Positions 45,215-55,633 of a stretch of DNA of 64,000 bases are shown here, piece by piece. Every line of letters starts with the position of its first letter. Positions within the stretch are counted from its first letter, which is position 1. Location of the stretch: NCBI GenBank assembly GCA_033032865.1, contig JAWHQI010000064.1, positions 6,572,001 through 6,636,000 on the forward strand. Reading direction: 5' to 3'. This DNA is from Dactylorhiza incarnata (taxonomy: Eukaryota > Streptophyta > Magnoliopsida > Asparagales > Orchidaceae). Below the pieces are notes generated by a model. The model saw nothing but the letters and a program-made list of their open reading frames with translations, was not told the DNA's origin and searched no databases. A program made the translations under genes and the position numbers.

Positions 45215-45311
45215 CCTAACTTATATGAATGCCCATACAAACTTATAAGTTAGGATTTCCAGGAATTATAACTCATCATATAAAAGAGCCCATACTAATT
45301 TATATGATGAG
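45215..45311 (-). promoter_or_regulatory. Two hairpins with GCCCATAC loops
   Basis: Hairpin 1: CCTAACTTATA (45,215-45,225) pairs with TATAAGTTAGG (45,244-45,254). Hairpin 2: CTCATCATATAAA (45,272-45,284) pairs with TTTATATGATGAG (45,299-45,311). Both loops contain GCCCATAC although the stems are unrelated. Copies are in LTR2 (about 56,350-56,446) and LTR3 (about 62,403-62,499). Confidence 0.8.
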
Positions 45312-48075
45312 GATCTGCGAGTGCGTATGCTATGCTATGCCATGAATGATTATGCAATGAACTCACACACACGACTCTGTGCACACAGACCTTTGTAGTT
45401 CCCTCTATTTGAGAGGAAGCCAACCTCTCGGGTACCAACCGCTGTGACACACGGTGGTAGCGGACCGGGCTGTCCACTCCTAGGCGGGTATGCACACTAC
45501 CAGGCCTAGACCGCACGTACGCCTTGACGCTAAACAACCGCGGGGCTCTGCGTACTCTTTGCTGGAGTCCACCAGGCTTTGAGCTAAGTGGAAGGTGTCT
45601 TCGAGGAATTGTCGTCCCGATACGCAGACAAGCTGGCCCCTCAGACCCCAACGCACCCGCTAAGTCCACGTACCGCGGTCGGTGTGATGACCTGCCTAGT
45701 ACCGAAGACCTGCCACAATTATCCAAGAACTAACGGGGCTATCCTCCCCTCGAGCCTCCAGCTCGTCCAACCCAGTATACCACACACCTGTCACTCCCAC
45801 ACTGGGAGGAGATGCATAAATCCAATCTTACCCCACAATGGCTACTCTTGTCTACTTTAAATGTTATTGCAATTTAGGGTTAATCTTGGACTTCCCGAGG
45901 GTTACCCTGTAAGGGGCTCGCTACGGTACTAGGAACTACAATGGGATGACACCCCAAAGTTCCCTTTCTCAAGACACTTAGTATTATTGGTATCTACCCA
46001 TAAGATTACCAAGCACTCTCATCATCTAAACTCCTTTTTGGTGACCTCAACCTCTTCATCCAACTCAGGTACACCAACTACCTCCCCATTCCCACCTAAT
46101 GGTCTACAAGTTATCTTCATTCTACCGTTCTACTATTCGCAGACCAAATGAGTTATATGAACCACATAAGGGGAGGTACTACAAATATTCATCCAATTGA
46201 CTCTAGATTATTACCAGAAGACTATCATGATATTATAAGACTAAGCTTGGCTTTTACTCAAGGGTTGTTTCTCATCCAACCATGGGATTTCACTACTTAC
46301 CTTGCATGTTTATCAATCATATTACTTGTTATATCACATTTGAGTACGATGCCTACTCGTTTAGGGAACTCATAACCTCAACTCCGCACATGACTGCTTG
46401 TGCATTCAGCCTAATCTCACACATGATTCCGAGGATCTTGCACGTGATCCCTTCGATATACTACAACCATTACCGACGTCTTCTTATTCAATTACGGATG
46501 ATAAATCACCTTAAATCCGTACGAGAATACCCACTAAATTTATTGTAATCATAAACAATCATCATTAGTGATAAATACCTTCAATGATTATCACAGCATC
46601 AGTTCAACTATATTTCTTGCGATCCTAAAGGATTAAGCATTTATAACAATACTTTAATTTGTTATCGCATCATCGAGGTGCACATTCGATCATCATCCGC
46701 GAAGTGTTAAATCTATGATCTGTCCGCTAACATTTTATTAATAAATCACAAATTCAGAATGATGTACCCAAACAGGACAGCCCTCGAGAATTGGATTTCG
46801 GGGAGCTACACTCCTCCGAAAATATCGTGTCGCCCCATTTTGGAAAGATCTCTCTGATAGCTACAACTTTCATGTTCGCTCCAAGAACTGAGAAACCGGC
46901 CACTAGTAATCCCACCGTATGCAATCATGAACATCAACTCACCCAAGCAATACCATGTAATTACCTTGTGCTATCAAGCACCCTTGGACATCAACTTAGT
47001 CCCTTCTTATCATGCTTCGCAAAACATCTCAAGGCATCCCTGGCCTTAGCATAAACATTTCAAAGCACCACCGGCCTGCGCATAAACAATTCAAGGCACC
47101 ACCGGCCTGCACATAACGTTCAACAACGTTCCAACAAAAGTAGGGCGATAGCGTGTTCATACATGGTAATTCTCTATCATGACTCTACGGGACTACTAGT
47201 GCGCATTTTCAATCATACACATTCCCTTAAGAATTTATCCCAACATCAATATCTCTAAAATCACTGTCACAGTGCCTCATCATCTATAACATGATTCGTA
47301 TATGACTTTAATTTATCCGAGCTTCGGACTTAGCATTTACACCACAATTAAGACATTCAACGGAAGATTAATAACTTTAAATAAACGACGCACCCAAAAA
47401 TTACAAAACTTCACAAGGATGATTATAATCTTGATAATAATCACTCCACCAATTTTCATGAGCGTCGAAGCAATATTTTGGGAGATATTCAGAAATTACC
47501 GTAATCGAGTGTGATACGACACTGTTCAGTAAAACAGACATTCAGAAAGCTCTACTCAACCAAAAATTATGATTAACCCCAATCTGGAAAGCTAAGAAGA
47601 AGAGCTACAACTTTTATGTTTACCTCAAAACCCAGAACTTAGTGTTTCATACCCAAAATCCTCATTGAAGTCAACAGCCCAAATCTGGACAGAAAACAGA
47701 GCACAAAATCCTGATTTAATTCTCTGGACAGTCCACTCGACTGGACATCTAGAGAGCTAAAGGTCACCCTAGAAAACGTGTAACCTATCGTTGGAAAGCT
47801 CTTTCCGAGGGCTACAACTTCCTTGTTGAGCCCGAAGTCTAATTCCAGTGGGGTCAGGCCCAAAAACTGGCTTGAACCCAGCTGCGCACAATTTTCCTTA
47901 ATAGCTACGTGCAAGTTATAAATTGAATCTGATTTAACAGAGAGCTGTCATCACATTTATGCAAGTTATAAATTGACCATGATTAACAGGGAGCTTTCAT
48001 CACATTTATCATACCTAATTAACAATTCTAATAACAGAGGATTATTCATCGTCTCCCCCAAACATGATTTAGGTC

Positions 48076-48118
<43 letters not shown>

Positions 48119-49303
48119 GAAATCCAATTAATCAGGGAACTTCATTATCATCCCAAATGCCAAATGAATATATATAATTGAAATCCCAATTGCAGTGAAC
48201 TATTCATTATCATCCCAATTGCAATTTAGGGCAACGCCTTCTCTCCTCCCATTTACCCTCACAAGGCCTTCGATTATCACGACACCAACGCCCCACGTTC
48301 GTATTGAAGCGGGGAGTTGAATGAGGGCATTTTCGCGGCGATCGGCGCCCTACGGCGAAAACCCTAACGCGGCCTTTTTCCTACGGAGCTTCATCACGCT
48401 CGCAAATCGACTCAATTGAGTTCGATATCTCGCCTAGCGGATCTAAGAAAAGTAGCACCAAGGGAGAGGGGAGGAAGTCACCTGATTTCCGTGCATGCTA
48501 CCCAATAGCCGCATTTGCGGCATTTGTCCGTCGCTCCCGGTCATGGTCGAATCTCGCCGGCCCGGATCTCGTCGGATCGGATCTCGAAGAGGTGCCGGCC
48601 TTGTTGAGTGGGCTGTTTTGGCTTTCGGACGTGAAGCTCGCCGGTTTGCCGGATCTGAAATGGAGCTAGGTTGTAGAAGAGTGGATCCGGGCGGAGAAGA
48701 ATGGATCTCGCCCAAAATGGAGCTTGGAAAGGCTCATCGTTAGAAATGGAGAAGGGTCGATTTCTGCTTGGAGGGAAGAAGAAGGATCAGATCTGGATGT
48801 TGCCACCAAAATATGAAGAGGAGGAGCTCGACATGCCGGATCTGGAGGAAGCGCCGCCGGAGTCGGAGTTTGGAGAGGTGGCTGTCGTGAGCTTGTGGTG
48901 ATCGAAGTTCTGGAGAGAGAGAGCAGGTCGAATCTGCAGAAGATGGTGGAGATCTTGCCGGAGAAGGAAGAGGAGAGGTGGTCGGAGCTTTGGGTCGGCT
49001 TTGGGGGAGGTGGCTCGGCCATGGATCTGGATGAAGAGCTTCAGCCATGGAGGCTCGCCGGAACTTGGAGAGATGGCCGACCATGGAGGGAGCTCGTCGG
49101 AGGTGGCGCCTTTGAGAGGAGGGGAGAGAGAGACGCCGGAGAGGGAGGAGGTTGACGGCGCTGGGAGGAAGAATGGGGATCGGGTCTCTTTTTTTTTGTT
49201 TTAGGTTAGATTAGATAAGTATATATATATGTTATAAATTATATTATTATGATTATTATTAAAACTTTAACATTTAAACGCTCTTACAACGTCTTAGAAG
49301 ACT

Positions 49304-51388
49304 CGTAATGTAACACCCCAAAGATCGTGGTTCAGCGAGGTAGGCGAAATGGTAGTGTTGCGCTCGGGATAGGCTCAAGATTCCAGATCAGGTCAATGCG
49401 CACGACCATTGTCCTCTTCGCGCACGACCTGTGATCGTGCGCCAACGATCGTGCGCAACCCGCAAAGAATCGGAGTTCTGTCTCGGACAGTGCGCACGAC
49501 CATTTCCCTCTTCGCGCACGACCAGTGATCGTGCGCCAGCGATCGTGCGTTAATTCAGAAGAGAATCGAGTTCTGTCTCGGACAGTGCGCACGGCCATTT
49601 CCCTCTTCGCGCACGACCAGTGATCGTGCGCCAGCGATCGTGCGCCCTGTTTATTCTGTTCTGCGATTTTGAGCGGAGAAGAAGATCGGGCCGTCCAAAT
49701 CTTTTGGGATTTGATCCAACGGCTAAGTTTAGTTGCGGGAGACCTTTAGGGCTGATGAGAGGGGGTTAAACCTCATATTCTCTAAGTCATTCTCTCTCCA
49801 AACCCTAGAGAAAGAAGGAGGAGCCAAGGAAGAAGAAGGGAGATTCCGCCATTGACGGAGCTCCGGAGCTCCGTTTCGCGAACCGTTTCCAGATCTGGAG
49901 AGTGCAGCCCGGTGCGGTCATTTCCCTCCGTCTAGAATCTCGAATCCATGGCGAAAAAGAACGCTCCTAGGGTAACGATTTCTTCTCCCGTTGTTTGGAT
50001 TTGTCTTTTGTCCTCTCCTTCGTTTCTCTATGCTTGCATGAGGGATCCCTTTCACCAAATGGGTGAAGTGTAGGATTCCCTCAAGTTCTCCGGAACTCCG
50101 GGTCGATTGTGTCCGTCCCCGGCATATTGCATGTAGAAAATCCGGTAGTCGTGCGGATTTAGGCATTTTGTGTGAAGCCTATTCGTGGCCGTGAGCCCGA
50201 ATCGGTGATGCTTGGATTGCGACGTTGCATTTAGGTTAAGCCTAGAATGCGTGCCAGAGAATGACTCCGTGAAATCATCTATAGTAGTGCGGGATTTAAG
50301 TGTAGGCGTCTGGTGAAGATCCTAACGAAAGCCCCATGCTTTGAGATTGGATGAAGGCAAACCTTCACCGCGAAATTGATGCGGAGCGTATTATACCTCC
50401 CCTTTTTGAGTATTTGTGAAGCCTAGATCCTTGTGAAGGGATTAGGTGCGTAGCTTATATTTGTGTAGCACTTGAAGGTGCTAAACCCTTACGGGCCGAG
50501 GCGAAGCCGTACCCGCGTCGTGCGACAGATCGCGACGATTAGAGCACGGGCAAAGCTAAACCGAACCCGTTTCCATGCAGATCGGTAAGAGGTCCCTACC
50601 TCATGTAGCCGTGTGATCATGGGAGAGGTCGTGGAAGGTGGTTTACCTAGACCGACCAAAAGCTCTTTTTCCCACATAAGGCGATGGCCCTTACGGTGGA
50701 GTGTTTGTGGAATTGATGTTGTTAGCCTCACGCGGTTGTTTAGGTGGTTGCGGGAAACCTTCGGGTGAACCCAACCAACATCATGTGCATACCTAGGTTC
50801 CCTCCTTTTTGATGCTCAACCTAGAAGATTGAATGTGCTTGAAACCTCACCTTGTGTAGTTGCACTTTCTTTATTTTAGTACTTGTGCTAGTGTGGCTTG
50901 CTTGCAGGATAGAATCTCCGCCACCCCGGGAAAGGGGTGGGGTCGTTATAATTTGGTCAGCTGTGCTGACCGTTACCTTGTTTGCCACCGTTTGGTGGAA
51001 TGTTCTTATGCAGGTGCAGGTGAGCCTAGCGGGAAATAGCGGGCGGTGGCCCCTTTTGCTGAGTTGGCCCTAGAAGGCCAGCCCCTTCTTTTTTTAGCTT
51101 TCTCATGTATTGCCGGCCTGCGTGCCGATGTATGTTTTGGAGTTTTGGTACATTTGTTAAATGTAAGGCCTTAGGGCCATAACTCTCTTTCTTGGTTTCA
51201 TTCCTATAATAGTGGACAATTCTAATGGTAATGTTAAATTTTTATGCTTCCGCTAGTGTTTAGTATACTCTGTTGTAGTTTCTTTCTGTTTATCACCTTT
51301 TAACTCCTAGCTAGTGTGGTTAGTATGGCGTGGGGTCCCGGCCGGACCTACTGTTATATTATTCGTACTGGCAGGGTGTTACACGTAA
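49304..51388 (+). repeat. Solo LTR (2,075 bp) with TSD, nested in LTR1
   Basis: The LTR is 49,309-51,383, with perfectly inverted ends TGTAACACCC and GGGTGTTACA. It is flanked by CGTAA at 49,304-49,308 and 51,384-51,388. No internal region remains, so it formed by recombination between two LTRs. Positions 49,396-49,650 hold three tandem units of about 95 bp with CGCACGACC/GATCGTGCG palindromes. A leader-like 'aaaccctag' stretch with GA-rich sequence follows at 49,798. Frames within it are not recognisable genes. It lies about 80 bases upstream of the LTR1 TATA stretch. Confidence 0.92.
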
Positions 51389-52240
51389 ATTGTCCCAGAC
51401 GGGCTCGTTTCGACCGTCTCGCCGATACGCATCTATCGGAACCGTCAACGATCAAATCCGAGTTCGTTTGCTCATTTTATGCTCTCCGGAGCGTTTACGC
51501 CTAATTTACGTAAATGTCAAAAACCTTTCAAACGATGTCGGAATCGCAGACGGATAGATTCGTTGAACTCGTACAATTATTACGAGTCTAACAAGACTGA
51601 CTGGGGTCAATTGCGAGATCGTTTGGTCAATTTCACCATTTTGGATGAATATGTTATTCACAAACCACATTAATAAATTCGCCGATTCTCATCAGAATCG
51701 AGCGCGGACAGTTTTGTTGAACTCGTATAGGCTTCAAGAGTCTAACAAAACTGACTGGGGTCAATTGTGAGGTCGTTTGGTCAATTTCACCATTTTGGAT
51801 AAATATGCTATACGCAGACCACATTCATAAATTCGCCGATTCTCATCAGAATCGAGCGCGGACAGTTTTGTTGAACTCGTATAGGCTTCACGAGTCTAAC
51901 AAAACTGACTGGGGTGAATACCGAGACCGTCTGCTGCATATCGCCTTTTGGATAAATCTGCTATTCGCAGACCACGTTATTTAAGCTAACGTACGCACTA
52001 TAATTCCTTCAAGGCGGTACGCCTTCTTCGAGTTTTATCGCTCAAGTCATGCTCTCCGGACGGCTCGTATCCCGATACAGCAACCATCGAGACAAGGAAT
52101 AGAAATGGTACTCGCCTCGTTCGTCGAGTGCACTTCTCCGGCTCAGGTGCAAGCCGGACCCTCAATACACCCCGAGCTCGAGTCACCTCGCTCGACTCAA
52201 AAACGCGCACAAGGGGTCTAGCTCGAATCGGGATGTTACA

Positions 52241-55200
52241 AATCCAATAAACGAAGAAACAATTTCGTCCCCGAAATTTAAGTTGAGGTTAGGGGGGGGG
52301 GGGGGTCTTCCGAATGGGATCGAAACATACTCACCGTATGCAGTTACGGATGATTCACCCTTAACAATATCAAGGTCATTTATACATTCCCAAGCGTTAT
52401 GTTTTATACAAATTAATACGAATTAATCGTGGCTCACACTATTTCAACCATAGCTAATAGAAACTACACATAGCCGTCCTAAACAAAAATAATTTAAACT
52501 GGAACGATATATCGCAGTCCCAAATTAAAATACAACGAAACTGAAGATGTAAATCGGTCTCAAACCGAAACACATTATATATAATTTATATATATAGCAG
52601 CTCTTAGGATTTTAATTGCATACAGCAGCCCAAATCTCCTAACATTTAATTCCAGACATTTCACGAACCAGGAGATTTACTTTAGCATAAAACTAGGGAA
52701 ATTCCGTAAAACTCCCAACACATAATCTCTAGCATAGACCAAGCAGCTACCAACATATTCCCAAAAACTCTAGCATAAAGATAAAACCAGGAAAACCTGG
52801 AAGAAACCTGCAAGCAATGCAAATCATATAATCTAGAAGGAATTTCTAGCACGACCAAGGGAATTCACCAAAACTCCCATCATCATCAAACAGCTGCTAT
52901 TCATGAAACCAAGAAAACACAAAGCAACTACTAACAATCGACTTTCCCGCCTACCATGAGTCTTCAGCACACTTCCTCGGTACTCTAACTTTGCTTACTA
53001 TATCCATAAATCATATATGTCATCCAGTGCATCGACACAACTCCTCTGAATTCCTGAGAATCAGAGGTCAAGGGGAGGGTAATCATATTTTTTCTCACAG
53101 GCAACACGTCGGGCGAGGTCGATAAGCCAACAAGGCTTCTACAAGGGTTTAGTGTACGTCTCGTGATTTCACATGTTGCCGAAAATTACTACACGCATTT
53201 AAAACGCAATTGTATGAATTTGTCAACTTAACAAATCACGCAACAATGCCTTAGCACCATGGGTGCTACAATTCCGTATTCTTTATCTCATAACGGACGC
53301 TTGCAAACACACCTCTCCGATCAAAAATCGATACAGTTCCCACTTGACAAACTTTAAGGCGTCCCCCAAAATTTGTCATGCGGTCGTCAGATCGACCATT
53401 GATCCTTGAGAGACACTGCAACGCTACATTACAGTTTACTTCTCTGCATAGCCTTCGGTTACAGTGAAGACCTGCTCATCCTTAAGGTACTCACCTCCAA
53501 CACTCTGGGAGTGAACTTACCCCAAACCGAAACTTGGTGTTCAATCAATCCCCCTCGCCTAAGATGAACACATTCATCAAGGAGTGCCAAATTCCAAATA
53601 CTAAAACAGGCAGACAATTCTTTATACAACACACTACCTCTTAGTCAGGTGTTACTTTTATCTTGAGATTTACATCATTTCATTTAAGGGCTCCTAGACC
53701 GTGAACATAAACCTTATCCAATGGTTGGGTTTCGGTACAGAGCCTTTAGAGGACTGCCTTGTCGAGGCAATACAATCACGCGTACACCTACCTGTACGTA
53801 TAGAGACATATTCATATCTTACTAAATAAGTAAAAACACTTATCGTCAATATTCCATTCACGTGTTCAATTCACGGCGTGTTTTAACACCCTTGAAGCTA
53901 ACACCCGTAATGAGAGGTTATCACGAATCCAATCCTCATCATTCACGTACTATTTAAATAAACAGGATCTAAGGGAAAGCGAAGTCGGAACATAAATAGG
54001 CCAATAAACGAAGGGACAAGCCCCCGCACGTTTTTGGGCTAAATTTCTTCCACCGCCCATATGGTACATTCTTCTCACGTATGGGCACAACCTTAGGGGT
54101 AAACCTTCCTCGACTTAGAGTTCTTACCCTATAGATCCCCGCAACGACGCACTCAAAACCAACCGGGATGTAGAAAAATCAAATTTTTACGGCGACGACC
54201 AAGCTGCATCTCATTGTAATGAGAGCATGCACCAATAACATCCAATCACCCGGTACATTTATATATGTTTGAACTTAACATGAACTAAGGTGCAAGGCTC
54301 GGGATGATCTTCCTTTCGACACAAGTTATGCAGACTACCAAAAGTAGGGCATACTTCACATATGGTAAACACAATCAAATCCACTACAACCGCCCTACCA
54401 TCCCTGTCAATGATCATCCATGGCATGCATGTTTATTTATAAAAACTTTTATGATTTTAGATCATCAAACAATTCATATTAATCTTATCGACTCCATCGC
54501 CGAACACTTATTAATTTCCAATGCCAAGTAATTACAACACTAAGGGAATGTTTACCAAAAAAAATTTCCAAACTCAGGGGTAGTTTATCATCATACCAAC
54601 AATGTATGCACAAAGGTTCAATAACTTCTCAGCTATAATGTTATTATAACATCGCCGCATATCCCCAAAATGTAGATTTACTACTCTCCTCATTACCTAT
54701 CCACATAAACTTAGAACAATATAGAGAAAATAATCATCTTCAAAAATGTTTTTCCACTCTTATTCCGCTAATAAAAATCCTATCAACCCAAACATGGCCT
54801 TAGCAGTCTGCTTTGCTTAAGATGAATTAACTCTCAGGGGTCAAAACTTCCAATGCCAAAAATTACAAAGATTCTAACTCTTCAAGGGATCCAAGATGGT
54901 ACATAACTAGCCCAATAAACGAAGAGATAAGCCCTCGTATCTCTTCGACTGAGTTTCTTCTACCACCAATATAACACATTCGTCCCAAAATGAGCCTTCT
55001 CTGGATCCGAATTCTTATCATATCTCCCTCATATGAAACCTTCTACATAAATAGAAGTGTGAGGTATCCACGTAGAGTATAAAAGACATGCTTGGTGGTC
55101 TCTCACTAAGCTGGTAATAGACTACAAGCACCACTCTCGTTGAAATTGGCCTAATTTTTGTGTAAGGTGATAATATTACTCCACATCTAGGGCAGAAATC

Positions 55201-55633
55201 TCAGGGTGTGAGTCTCCAGCATTTACACTTACGCTAAACTCTTCCCTTAGTCACTCGAGGTCACTTATTGCTTGGCCCAATCATTCCCGAGATCGGTATA
55301 AGGTTAGGGTATGTCCCGACATATCCTGCTAAGTCGACCAAAACGGTATCCTAGTTAGGTTGGCATCAATCCTATGCCAAACCAACTCTAATTGTTGGAA
55401 TGGGAATACAAATTACTGTCTCAGAGTGAGCCAGCATTTGTATGAAAGAGTACGAGTTTGGCTTAGGTTGGCACTTTCTATAGGAAAAAGCGGACATACT
55501 TATTGTGAATTACACATGGGCACACCACCGCTTCCGCTGCATCAGTTTTTCCTCAAACTGATCTAGCTAGCAGGGGTAGCCTAGTGGTCTAATGGACTTC
55601 TTTATCTCAGGATCGTTGCAAGCTGATACCATT
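52241..55633 (-). other. LARD internal region 1, non-coding (3,393 bp)
   Basis: Lies between a chromovirus-type 3' signature (TTTCGGGGACGAAATTG on the minus strand, 52,256-52,275) and a tRNA-Met-like primer site at its other end. No gag or pol frame exists on either strand. The longest openings are under 80 codons and match nothing known. Internal region 2 is the same sequence, so its non-coding nature is a family property, as described for LARDs. A 14-G run is at 52,292-52,305, against 7 G in the other copy. A stem with GCCCATA/TATGGGC arms is at 54,055-54,086. Confidence 0.8.
55622..55631 (-). promoter_or_regulatory. Primer-binding site of LARD internal 1
   Basis: Minus strand TGGTATCAGC, two bases inside the LTR2 edge. 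Matches the first nine bases of the initiator tRNA-Met site. Confidence 0.75.

Larger units (their letters stand above)
44501..52240 (-). repeat. LARD LTR1 (about 5.66 kb, interrupted)
   Basis: Begins TGTAAGATCCCCCTCCC and ends GGGATGTTACA (minus TGTAACATCCC...GATCTTACA, chromovirus-style termini). Without the nested solo LTR and one TSD it is about 5,660 bp. On the minus strand it has U3 repeats of 154 bp (51,584, 51,738, 51,892), a TATA stretch near 49,215-49,230, a GC-rich leader-like part (49,190-48,240), and conserved hairpins at 45,215-45,311. (TA)n at 48,079-48,114. Long open frames at 48,666-49,084 on both strands look like leader sequence, not genes. The first 2.3 kb matches LTR3 closely. 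Confidence 0.85.

Noticed and set aside
48443..49204. Open frames of 80-118 codons on both strands
   Set aside because: GC-rich leader sequence of the LARD LTR; overlapping in opposite directions, with no recognisable domain.
52292..52305. 14-G run as polypurine tract of the LARD
   Set aside because: It is purine on the plus strand, whereas the element runs on the minus strand, and it is 7 G in the other copy; treated as a slippage-prone tract.
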